A stretch of DNA of 64,000 nucleotides from Brevundimonas naejangsanensis DSM 23858. GTDB taxonomy: Bacteria > Pseudomonadota > Alphaproteobacteria > Caulobacterales > Caulobacteraceae. Every line of letters begins with the position of its first letter. Within the stretch, counting starts at the first letter, position 1. The notes below the pieces were generated by a model. It searched no databases. It had not been told where the DNA came from and saw only the letters and a program-made list of their open reading frames with translations. A program made the translations under genes and the position numbers. The DNA lies in the NCBI RefSeq assembly GCF_000421705.1, contig NZ_ATXN01000006.1, positions 124,001-188,000 of the forward strand, read 5' to 3'. Below are positions 28,690 to 37,367 of this stretch, piece after piece.

Positions 28690-28703
28690 CGTATTTCGTA
28701 TAC
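28690..28703. promoter_or_regulatory. AT-rich operator candidate CGTATTTCGTATAC
   Basis: This is the second copy of the motif at 26620 (13 of 14 bases identical), about 140 bp upstream of the TonB receptor start, in a 370-bp intergenic region that is clearly more AT-rich than its surroundings. Confidence 0.5.
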
Positions 28704-28839
28704 AGTATTACAAGTTACGGTTTTGCGCTGAGTACAATCGATTCGCCGCGTATCAGGCTCGCTTGGCGCACCTGCTGCGGGTTCGCGTGAGCGGCCCGAT
28801 AACAAAGGCCCGCAAGTGGCCAAATCTAGGGGCGAAATC

Positions 28840-31746
28840 ATGACTACACGTCAAACCAGGCGCCGCGTTCTGCGCACGACATCCATGCTTACTGGCGCCG
28901 TCGCGCTGGGGGCCGCCTTCGCCGCCAGCGGCGCCCAGGCGCAGGAAACCACTTCGGTAGACGATATCGTGGTCACCGGGTCGCGTCTGGCCAGGCCGGA
29001 CCTCAGCGCTCCCAGCCCGATCACCGTGGTGGGACAGGAAGATATTTCCAACTCTGGCGCGACCACCATCGAAGCCGTGGTCAACGAACTGCCGCAACTG
29101 TCCGCCGGCAACACGTCCAGCGTGAACTCGGGCGGCGGCTCGGGCGTCCTGACGGCCAACCTGCGCGGTCTGGGAGCAAACCGCACGCTGACCCTGGTCA
29201 ATGGCCGTCGCTTCATTCCAGCCAACGGCTCGGGCAATGTCGATCTGGGCACCGTTCCCAGCGCCCTGGTCAAACGCGTGGAAATCATCACCGGCGGCGC
29301 CTCGGCGGTTTATGGTTCGGACGCCATCGCCGGCGCCGTGAACTTCATCCTGCGTGACGACATCCAAGGCATCGAAGCCGGTTACCAATACGGTCAGGCC
29401 GGCGAAGGCGACGCCGCCAGCCACAAATATGATCTGACCTTCGGGACTTCATTCGCCGACGGCCGCGGCAACATCATCCTGCACGGCAACTACCTGACCC
29501 GCGAAGGCGTGATGATGGAGGACCGCGAGTTCTCGCGGATTCCGCTGGATTCCAACACCATGGGCGTCACCGGCTCGGGCAACATCCCCGGGGGCCGGAT
29601 CGCGCTGAGCGCCGCCCAGCTGGCCTCGCTGGATGTCGGCGCGGGCCCCGGCGTGCTGCCGCGCAATCCCTCATGCACCGCCCCGCAGAACGCCATCCGC
29701 TTTGGCGACAACGGTCAGGTGCTGCAGTACTGCTCGCCGGAAGACACATATAACTATGCCGACGGCAACTATCTGCTGCGTCCGTTCGAGCGCCAACAGT
29801 TCACCGGTCTGGTCAATTACCAGGTCACCGACCGCGTCGAGGCATTTGCCGAGTTCCACTACGTCAACACCCAGAACAACTTTCAGCAGGCCTCTGACTC
29901 GCTGAACGTGCTGACGCCGGATCAGTCCTACTTCGAGGTCGTCGACTATGCGACCAATCCGGTGCTGAGCGCCGCCGTCCGCCAGCTGTTTGTGAACAAC
30001 GCAGCGGTATTCGATCCCAATGGCACCGGCAACGCCCGCATCTCGGGCGGCATCCTGCGTCGTTTTGATGAGCTGGGCCTGCGCAACTTCGCCTTTGAGC
30101 GCACCACCGTCGGGACCACGGCTGGCCTGAAGGGCGACTTCGACATGGGCTCCAGCGCCTGGAACTGGGAAGTCTTCGCCCAGTACCAACGCTCGCGCAC
30201 CGACGAAACGGTCACCGGCATGATGTCCCCTGCCCGTCTGGGTCTGGGCCTGAACGCCGTGGTGAATGATCAGGGTCAGATCGTCTGCGCCAACAACATT
30301 CTCGGCTGCGTGCCGGTGAGCCCCTTCGGTCTGAACTCCATCACGCCGGAAGCCGCCGCCTTCATCACCCCGCACCGCTCGTCCACCGATGAGTTCGAGC
30401 GCACTGTCCTGGGCGGCTCGATCGCCGGCGAGGTCTTTGAACTGCCCGCCGGCCCAGTCTCGACCGCTGTCGGCTTTGAATACCGCAAGGACGACTATCA
30501 GTATCTGCCCGGCGCCACCGATCAGGCCAGAGAGTACGGCTCTTCGTCGCGTGGGATCACTTCAGGCGGCTATGAGGTCACCGAATTCTTCGGCGAGTTG
30601 CGCGTGCCGATCCTGTCGGGCGTCCAGTTCGCTGATGAGCTGTCTTTCGAAGGCGCCGTGCGTTATTCGGATTATTCCAACTTCGGCGGCTCCACCACGT
30701 GGAAAGCTGGCCTGGAATGGGCGCCGCTCGACTGGCTGCGCTTCCGCACCGCCTATAACGTCGCCAACCGCGCCCCATCGATCAGCGAGCTCTACGCCCC
30801 AGTATCAGTCGGCTATAATGCCGGCGCCGACCCGTGCGCCAAGTCCAACAATCCGTCCGCTGCGCAAAAAGCCCTATGCGTCCAGCAGGGCGTGCCCGCC
30901 AACGCCATTGACGACTTTGTGCCCACGGCTCTGGGCTTCAACCAGCGGTCGGGCGGCAACGCCAACCTGCAGGAAGAAACCTCGGAAACCTTCACCGCCG
31001 GTTTCGTGGCTCGCGTGCCGTGGGTGTCGCGCCTGAACATCGCCGTCGACTATTTCAAGATCGAGGTCGAGGACGCCGTTGCGACCCTCAGCGCGGCCGA
31101 CACCCTGCGCGTCTGCTACCAACTGCTGGATATCAGCAGCGCCCCATGTCAGGCCATCACCCGCATTCCGGGCAATGGAGAAGTGTTCGAGGTCAACGCC
31201 TCCAGCAGCAACATCGGCTCGCTGTCAGTCGAAGGCGTGGATCTGTCGGCAGACTGGGGCGCAGCTCTGCCGGACTCGCTGGGCCTGAGCGGCCACGGCG
31301 CAGACCTCAGCGTCACCTTCCACTCCAACTGGATGTTCGAGCGCGTCAGCCAGTTGATCGGGGCCCAGCCCATCGATTGCGCCGGCTTCTACGGCACCTG
31401 CACTCGCATGGGCGCGGGCGGCACCCCGGCGTTCAAGGCCAATCTGGGCCTGTCCTACGTCAGCGGCCCGATCAGCGTGCGCAACCAGTTCCGCTATATC
31501 GACAAGCTGAAGCCGATGGCAGGGGTGAACGGTTCGGTCATCAACGCCGATGCCGTCGCCTATTGGGACCTGTCAGCGTCCTATACCCTGTCGGAGCGCT
31601 TTGAACTGTTCGGCGGGATCAACAACCTGCTGGATCAGGAACCGCGCATTCTGGGCCAGTCCCACGGCGGCGACTCCAACACCGACGTGACCCTTTACGA
31701 CCCTATCGGCCGATATGCCTTCATCGGCGTGCGGGCGCGCTTCTAG
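28840..31746 (+). CDS. Large TonB-dependent receptor
   Basis: This 968-residue receptor has a long signal peptide (MTTRQTRRRVLRTTSMLTGAVALGAAF to AQAQ). The plug starts VDDIVVTGSRLARPDLSAPSP and continues with NLRGLGANRTLTLVNGRRF and EIITGGASAVYGSDAIAGAVNFI. The barrel ends IGVRARF with a terminal Phe. AGGGG precedes the ATG at 28840. An ATG 24 bp upstream is possible but has no ribosome site. It is of the same subfamily as the receptor at 37368. These large receptors are often found beside secreted peptidases and are thought to import peptides. A shared 14-bp motif links its promoter to the DUF885 gene upstream. Confidence 0.93.
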   Translation: MTTRQTRRRVLRTTSMLTGAVALGAAFAASGAQAQETTSVDDIVVTGSRLARPDLSAPSPITVVGQEDISNSGATTIEAVVNELPQLSAGNTSSVNSGGGSGVLTANLRGLGANRTLTLVNGRRFIPANGSGNVDLGTVPSALVKRVEIITGGASAVYGSDAIAGAVNFILRDDIQGIEAGYQYGQAGEGDAASHKYDLTFGTSFADGRGNIILHGNYLTREGVMMEDREFSRIPLDSNTMGVTGSGNIPGGRIALSAAQLASLDVGAGPGVLPRNPSCTAPQNAIRFGDNGQVLQYCSPEDTYNYADGNYLLRPFERQQFTGLVNYQVTDRVEAFAEFHYVNTQNNFQQASDSLNVLTPDQSYFEVVDYATNPVLSAAVRQLFVNNAAVFDPNGTGNARISGGILRRFDELGLRNFAFERTTVGTTAGLKGDFDMGSSAWNWEVFAQYQRSRTDETVTGMMSPARLGLGLNAVVNDQGQIVCANNILGCVPVSPFGLNSITPEAAAFITPHRSSTDEFERTVLGGSIAGEVFELPAGPVSTAVGFEYRKDDYQYLPGATDQAREYGSSSRGITSGGYEVTEFFGELRVPILSGVQFADELSFEGAVRYSDYSNFGGSTTWKAGLEWAPLDWLRFRTAYNVANRAPSISELYAPVSVGYNAGADPCAKSNNPSAAQKALCVQQGVPANAIDDFVPTALGFNQRSGGNANLQEETSETFTAGFVARVPWVSRLNIAVDYFKIEVEDAVATLSAADTLRVCYQLLDISSAPCQAITRIPGNGEVFEVNASSSNIGSLSVEGVDLSADWGAALPDSLGLSGHGADLSVTFHSNWMFERVSQLIGAQPIDCAGFYGTCTRMGAGGTPAFKANLGLSYVSGPISVRNQFRYIDKLKPMAGVNGSVINADAVAYWDLSASYTLSERFELFGGINNLLDQEPRILGQSHGGDSNTDVTLYDPIGRYAFIGVRARF

Positions 31747-31779
31747 GACCCCGAAGACCGCTATTCAGGAAACGCGACC

Positions 31780-31811
31780 AGGCCACAGAACTCCGGTTCT
31801 GTGGCCTTTTT
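31780..31811 (+). terminator. Rho-independent terminator after TonB receptor
   Basis: AGGCCACAGAAC-TCCG-GTTCTGTGGCCT followed by four further T. It lies in the convergent gap to the DUF885 operon. Confidence 0.9.
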
Positions 31812-31870
31812 CTTGGACGCTTTAGATTGACGGAGAGGCGCTCGTCCGTTCCTGACAGAACGGTTCACGT

Positions 31871-33658
31871 CTAGGTCAGGCGCGCCGCCTCGGCCAGCAC
31901 GTCCATCGGAAGCGGCCCTGAGGCCAGGACGAAGTCGTTGTAGCGACGCAGGTCGAACCGCGCTCCAAGGCGGCGCCGGGCCTCTTCGCGCGAGGCGGCG
32001 ATCTGCTGCTTGCCGACCATGAAGCTGCAGGCCTGACCCGGATAGACGCAGTAGCGGTCGATCTCGCGCTCGGCGGCGTCGCGATGCTCGCCCGCGTGGG
32101 TCACCATCCAGTCGATCGCCTGTTCACGCGTCCAGCGCGCATGGTGGATGCCGGTGTCGACGACCACGCGGCAGGCCCTGAAAAGCTGCCCCTGCAGATA
32201 GCCGATCCGACCGACCGGATCGCCCTCATAGGCGCCGATTTCGTCGGCCAGCTGCTCGGCGTAGAGCGCCCAGCCTTCGGTCCAGGCCGAGAAACGGACC
32301 GTCCGCCGGAACAGCGACAACTCCCCCGCCTCCCGCAGGACGCTGTCCTGGAAATGGTGCCCCGGCACGCCTTCGTGGTGCAGGAGAGTGGGAATGCGCC
32401 ACAGGGCGTTTTCCTCGACCGAGCGCAGGTTGATGTAGATGATCGACGGCTGGGCGGGATCGCTGCTGGCGCTGTAGAAGCCGCCGGGCGCGCCGTTCTG
32501 GATGGCGGGCGAGACGCGACGCACCTCGACGGGCCGATCCGGGGTCACGGTGAACCCGCGCGACAGCAGGCCCTTGACGCGGTTCAGTCGCTGGTTGGCG
32601 TAGTCGATGATTTCCTGACGTCCGGCTTCCGTATCCGGCTTGAGGAAGCGCGGATCACGATCCAGGGCCGCCATACGCGCGCCGACTTCTCCTTGCGTCA
32701 GCCCCTCGGCTCTCAGCAGCCGGTCGATTTCGGCCGAGAGTTCGGCGACCCATGACAGGCCCAGTTGATGCAGTTCGCCCGGCGCATAGCTGGCGGTGGT
32801 GTTGGAATGAAGCGCAGAGGCGTAATAGGCCTCGCCGTCCGGCTTGGCCCAGACGCCGGCGCGGGCGTCGGCGCGGAGCTGCAAGGCGGCCAGGGCTTCG
32901 CTCTGGCGCTGTAGCGCGGGCCGTATCCGCTCGGCGAAGATCGCCGCCCCGCGCGTATCCAGACCGGCGATCCCGGCTTCGCGCGCACGCTCCAGCGCGG
33001 GCGCCGTCAATGCATTCCCCGTCGGCGAAGCATCCCGCAAAGCTGCAATCTGGGCCAGGGTCTTGGCCAGAATGAAGTCGGGGGGGATGACGCCGAGCCC
33101 CGCGTCATGACCGATCTGTTCGGTCTCCTGATCCAAGGCGACGGCGAACTGGTTCAGCTTGTCGAGATAGCGGTCGGCGTCGGCCGCGTCCTTCATCGGC
33201 GAGCGACCGCCGATGCCGTCCGGCAGCCAGTAGTAGGCGCCGTTCATCTGGCTGACGACATAGGGGCTGGGCCGCAGATTGATATCCGAGAAGCCGTAAC
33301 GGCCATACTGGTCCGCCATCGCCTCATAGACGAAGCGGGCCGTGTCATAATCCAGGGCTGCGGCGGCCGAGAGCGCGACGCGGTTCACCCCACGCAGTTC
33401 CGCCAGCCGCTGCGCCGTCGCCTGTCCGTGGCGAGCGCGGGCCGCCAGCGAATAATCGGCCAGGCGGTCGCCGCCGCCCTCCTCGGCGCGCAGGGCCTGT
33501 GCGTGGCGTTCGAGCATGGCGGCCAGACGGGCGTCGTCGCCCCTCCCGCCCATCGCCGCGCCCGGCGAAACGGTCGAAGCGGCGCCCGTAGTGCAGGCCG
33601 CCAGAGGAGAAGCCAGGCCGAGCGCCGCAGCGCCGACCAGGAGATCACGACGACGCAT
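31871..33658 (-). CDS. DUF885 family protein, Tat-exported, possible lipoprotein
   Basis: This 595-residue DUF885 protein has metal motif HHEGVPGHHFQ and following WTEGWALYAEQL. The N-terminus MRRRDLLVGAAALGLASPLAAC combines a twin-arginine motif with a lipobox (LAAC), so it may be a membrane-anchored, folded-exported lipoprotein. I start at 33658, where the ATG overlaps the stop of the upstream paralog (TGATG). An ATG 15 bp further up is possible. It is the third of three tandem DUF885 genes behind a TonB receptor. The paralog at 33658-35391 is its closest relative here (shared SPYVVSQMNGAYYW and CVYPGQAC segments). Confidence 0.88.
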   Translation of the reverse strand: MRRRDLLVGAAALGLASPLAACTTGAASTVSPGAAMGGRGDDARLAAMLERHAQALRAEEGGGDRLADYSLAARARHGQATAQRLAELRGVNRVALSAAAALDYDTARFVYEAMADQYGRYGFSDINLRPSPYVVSQMNGAYYWLPDGIGGRSPMKDAADADRYLDKLNQFAVALDQETEQIGHDAGLGVIPPDFILAKTLAQIAALRDASPTGNALTAPALERAREAGIAGLDTRGAAIFAERIRPALQRQSEALAALQLRADARAGVWAKPDGEAYYASALHSNTTASYAPGELHQLGLSWVAELSAEIDRLLRAEGLTQGEVGARMAALDRDPRFLKPDTEAGRQEIIDYANQRLNRVKGLLSRGFTVTPDRPVEVRRVSPAIQNGAPGGFYSASSDPAQPSIIYINLRSVEENALWRIPTLLHHEGVPGHHFQDSVLREAGELSLFRRTVRFSAWTEGWALYAEQLADEIGAYEGDPVGRIGYLQGQLFRACRVVVDTGIHHARWTREQAIDWMVTHAGEHRDAAEREIDRYCVYPGQACSFMVGKQQIAASREEARRRLGARFDLRRYNDFVLASGPLPMDVLAEAARLT

Positions 33659-35391
33659 CAGGCGGCGCTCCATTGCTGAACAAGGGCGTCCAGGACTTCC
33701 ATCGGCAAGGGGCCGGAACGCAATACAAGATCGTTATAGTCGCCCAGGCGGAAACGACCGCCCATGACCTGTCTCGCCGCCTCGCGTGAGGCGACGATCT
33801 GTTGCTTGCCGACCATGAAGCAGCAGGCCTGCCCAGGGTAGACGCAGTAGCGGTTCACTTCGCGCTCGGTCGGTCCGCGCAGTTCGCCGACGGTGTCGAC
33901 CATATAGGCGACAGCCTGTTCGCGGTCCCAGCGCTCGTGGTGCAGGCCGGTGTCGACCACCACACGCCCCGCGCGCCAGAGCTGCGCCTGCAGATAGCCG
34001 ATCCGGCCGTAGGGGTCGGCCTCATAGGCGCCGATCTCGTCCGACATGGCTTCGGCGTAAAGGGCCCAGCCTTCAGTCCACGCGGAGAAGCGCGCCGCGC
34101 GCCGGAACGCCGACAAGCCGCCGACCTCGTCCAGCACCGCCGCCTGAGAGTGGTGGCCCGGCACGCCCTCATGATGGATCAGCGTCGGCAAGCGCCAGGA
34201 CGGCAGATCGCTGGGCGTCTTCAGGTTCAGCAGCACCCCGCCCGGCGCGCCGCCCGACGGCCCATTGTAGAAGGCGACCGGAGAGCTGTCCTCGGTGGCC
34301 GTCGACATGCGGCGTACCTCGACCGGCGTATCGACCAGATGAGTAAAGGCCCGCGACACCCGCGCCCGCGACGCCGCCAGATAGGCTTCGGCCTGACGGT
34401 GCACCTCTGCCCGTCCGGCGTCGGTGTTCGGTTGCAGGAAACGCGGATCGACGTTCAGGGCGGCGATGCGTTCGCCGACCGAGCCCTGGCTCATTCCCAG
34501 CCGTTTCAGATCGGCGTCGATCTCGGCCGACAGGGCCCCCACCCACTCCAGGCCCTGACGGTGCAGTTCGCCCGGCGCCCGCCGGATCGTAATGTTGGCG
34601 TACAGCGACGAGGCGTAGAGCGCCTCGCCGTCCGGCTGCGCCCAGACCCCCGCCTTGTCCGACGCGCGCCCGACAAGGGCGTCCAGCGCCAGCGCCTGAC
34701 GGTCCAGCGCAGGGGCGACGATCCGGCGGAACAGGGCCGCCCCTTCCTCGCCCAGGGCTTCGTCAACGCGGTAGGCGGGGGCCAGCACGGGATTGGCCTC
34801 CGGCGCGCTGTCGCGCAGGGCCCTGACCTGCGCCGCTGTCATCGCTAGAATAAAGTCGGGCGGAATGACGCCCTGCGCGGCGTCGTGGACGATGCGTTCG
34901 CTCTCCTGCTCGATGCCGCGCGCCAGGGCGGCGACGCCGTCCAGATAGACCTCTCGCCCCTTGATCGCCCGCGCGCCGATCCGCGGCGGCGACCAGTAGT
35001 AGGCGCCGTTCATCTGGCTGACGACATAGGGGCTGGGGCGCAGGTCCAGGTCCACGGTCCCCGGCCGCGCCAGATGATCATCCAGAACGCCATAGACGAA
35101 GGCTGCCGTATCGCGGTCGATGCGGGCGGCGGGCGACAGGGCCGCGCGATCGACGCCCTGAAGCTCGGCGATCCTTTGCGTGTTCTCAGCCCTGAAGCGG
35201 GCGCGTCCGGCGACGGAGCGGTCGCCCAGCGGATCCGCCTCGCTTCCTCCGTCGAACGCCTGAAGCGAGCGGGCGTGCCGCTCCAGCAGCGCCGCCAGCC
35301 GACCGTCGGCGCTGTCGAAAGCCGCAGCCGCAGGCGCGGCCGCAAGAGCGGCCGTCCCAGCCGCAGCCGTCAGCATCTGCCGTCTGTTCAT
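33658..35391 (-). CDS. DUF885 family protein, Tat-exported
   Basis: This 577-residue DUF885 protein has motif HHEGVPGHHSQ and WTEGWALYAEAM. The start MNRRQMLTAAAG at 35391 gives a twin-arginine signal, and a purine-rich site (AAGGGGAGCAGGG) precedes it. The frame is open 14 codons further up without such features. It shares SPYVVSQMNGAYYW, GVIPPDFILA and CVYPGQACCFMVGKQQI with the downstream gene, so the two arose by tandem duplication. Export in folded form suggests cofactor loading in the cytoplasm, in keeping with a metal site. Confidence 0.88.
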   Translation of the reverse strand: MNRRQMLTAAAGTAALAAAPAAAAFDSADGRLAALLERHARSLQAFDGGSEADPLGDRSVAGRARFRAENTQRIAELQGVDRAALSPAARIDRDTAAFVYGVLDDHLARPGTVDLDLRPSPYVVSQMNGAYYWSPPRIGARAIKGREVYLDGVAALARGIEQESERIVHDAAQGVIPPDFILAMTAAQVRALRDSAPEANPVLAPAYRVDEALGEEGAALFRRIVAPALDRQALALDALVGRASDKAGVWAQPDGEALYASSLYANITIRRAPGELHRQGLEWVGALSAEIDADLKRLGMSQGSVGERIAALNVDPRFLQPNTDAGRAEVHRQAEAYLAASRARVSRAFTHLVDTPVEVRRMSTATEDSSPVAFYNGPSGGAPGGVLLNLKTPSDLPSWRLPTLIHHEGVPGHHSQAAVLDEVGGLSAFRRAARFSAWTEGWALYAEAMSDEIGAYEADPYGRIGYLQAQLWRAGRVVVDTGLHHERWDREQAVAYMVDTVGELRGPTEREVNRYCVYPGQACCFMVGKQQIVASREAARQVMGGRFRLGDYNDLVLRSGPLPMEVLDALVQQWSAA

Positions 35392-35473
35392 GCCCTGCTC
35401 CCCTTCAGTCCCGCCCAGATAGACCCGGACCATTGTTCTGGGTTCAGTCGATTCCGACCGAACCGAAAATGAT

Positions 35474-37267
35474 CTAGGCGGCGGCCAGCCAGTGGTCGAT
35501 CTTGGCTTCCAGCACGTCCAGCGGCAGGGCGCCCGTGTCCAGCACCTGATCGTGGAAATGGCGGATGTCGAACCGGTCGCCCAGCTTTCGGGTCGCCCGG
35601 CCGCGCAGTTCCTGAAGCTTCAGCTCGCCCACCTTATAGGCGCAGGCCTGGCCGGCGTTGGTGATGTAGCGGTCGATTTCGACCACCACGTCGCGCTGCG
35701 CCATCGAGGTGTTGGCCAGCATGTAGTCGATGGCCTGCTGGCGGTCCCAACGCAGGGCGTGAAGTCCGGTGTCGACCACCAGACGCACGGCGCGGAGCAT
35801 CTCCATGTCCAGATGGCCGAACCATTGATAGGGATCGGTGAACAGGCCCAGGTCCTTGCCCAGAGACTCCGCATAGAGGCCCCAGCCTTCGGTATAGGCG
35901 GTCGCGGGCGCCAGGCGGAAACGCAGCAGATCCGGCAGGCTTTCGTCTTCCTGCACCAGCGACGACTGATAGTGGTGCCCCGGCACGCCTTCGTGCAGCG
36001 CCAGGGTCTCCAGCGTCGGGATCGGCCGCGTGTTCAGCATCGCCATGTTGAAATACAGCACGCCAGGCTCGGAGGCGTCCGGCGGGCCCGAGCGATAATA
36101 GCCCGTGCCGCGTTGGTCCCCCAGCGCGGGCAGCGGACGGACCTCGAACTCAGCGCGCGGGCGGCGCGAGAACAGTTCGGGCATCCGTTGCCAGACCTTG
36201 GCCTCGATCCGCTCGAAGTGGTCGATCAGGTCCTTCGGCTCGGTGTAGTAGAAGCTCGGCTCGGTGCGGATATGTTCGAAGAAGGCGGGCAGATCGCCGG
36301 TGAAGCCCGCCGCCTTGCGCGACTCCTCCATCTCGGCGCGGATACGGGCCACTTCCGAAACACCGAGGCGGTGAATTTCTTCGGCGCTCATGGTGGTCGT
36401 GGTGTGACGCACAAGATCCGCCGCATACACGCGCGCGCCGTCCTTCATCGCCCACAGGCCCGCGCCGTCGGTCGCCGTCGGCAGATACCGCTCGCGCAGG
36501 AAGACGCGCCATTGGTCATAAGCGGGATAGGCGCCGTCCTGGACCGCCTTGCGATAGGCCGTCTCCAGTCGCGTGCGGTCGGCCGCCCCGATCGCGTCGG
36601 GAAAGCGCGTCGCCGGGGCATAGAGGGGATTGTCCTCGACCGGCAGGGCCAGGAAGGCCTCGACCTGCGCCAGGACGTTGGTCACCACGATCTTCGGCTG
36701 GTGATAGCCCTCGGCCATCCCCTGCTCCAGACGCTTCACCGTGTCGTTCATGAAGGCGGTGAAGCCTTCAAGCTGGGCCAGACCCAGCTCATAGTCCTGA
36801 ACCGACTTGAACTGGGCGCTGGTCATATAGTCGGGGAATTCGACGTGCAGGCCGAACGAGGCGTTCAGCGGCGCCTTGTTGCGGATCGCATGCAGGCCGC
36901 TGTCGATCTCTTCGACCGCCTTTTCCGCTTGATAGCGGAAGACGTCATAGGCGATCTGATCGCCCTCAGGCAGGGACGCACGGTCGATGGCCGACAGGGC
37001 GTTCAGCTCCGCCCGCTTCTGGGCGCCGAACTGCCGGGCGTAGGCCTCGCCCTGAGGGTCGATGAAGACGTCGCCGGTCGGCCGCTGCCCCCGTCGCGCC
37101 AGGCGCAGCGGATTCAGGGCGTCGTCCGCCTTTTGGCTCTCCTTGACCAGGGCCGCGAACCGCTCGCGCGCGTCCGTCTGGCGCCATGCCGCCGCAGCGG
37201 GCGATGCGGCGGCGATGTTGAGCGCCGCCGCACCGGCCACGCCCAGAAGCAGTTCACGTCTTCTCAT
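35474..37267 (-). CDS. DUF885 family protein, Tat-exported
   Basis: This 597-residue DUF885 protein has motif LHEGVPGHHYQ and YTEGWGLYAESLGKDLG. The start at 37267 (MRRRELLLGVAG) gives a twin-arginine signal preceded by GAGGGAAC. It is more distant from the other two tandem copies: the SPYVVSQMNG segment is replaced by a different N-terminal half, so it probably has a different specificity. It follows the TonB receptor stop by 100 bp and is separated from the next DUF885 gene by 82 bp, all on one strand. Confidence 0.88.
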   Translation of the reverse strand: MRRRELLLGVAGAAALNIAAASPAAAAWRQTDARERFAALVKESQKADDALNPLRLARRGQRPTGDVFIDPQGEAYARQFGAQKRAELNALSAIDRASLPEGDQIAYDVFRYQAEKAVEEIDSGLHAIRNKAPLNASFGLHVEFPDYMTSAQFKSVQDYELGLAQLEGFTAFMNDTVKRLEQGMAEGYHQPKIVVTNVLAQVEAFLALPVEDNPLYAPATRFPDAIGAADRTRLETAYRKAVQDGAYPAYDQWRVFLRERYLPTATDGAGLWAMKDGARVYAADLVRHTTTTMSAEEIHRLGVSEVARIRAEMEESRKAAGFTGDLPAFFEHIRTEPSFYYTEPKDLIDHFERIEAKVWQRMPELFSRRPRAEFEVRPLPALGDQRGTGYYRSGPPDASEPGVLYFNMAMLNTRPIPTLETLALHEGVPGHHYQSSLVQEDESLPDLLRFRLAPATAYTEGWGLYAESLGKDLGLFTDPYQWFGHLDMEMLRAVRLVVDTGLHALRWDRQQAIDYMLANTSMAQRDVVVEIDRYITNAGQACAYKVGELKLQELRGRATRKLGDRFDIRHFHDQVLDTGALPLDVLEAKIDHWLAAA

Positions 37268-37367
37268 ACTCGGTTCCCTCAACTCATACGTCCCGCTCAG
37301 AATTCAAAGCGCGACGACGACGGCCTCAGGAGGATGGCCGAACCGTCGCCGCCGCGCCTGATCGGGG

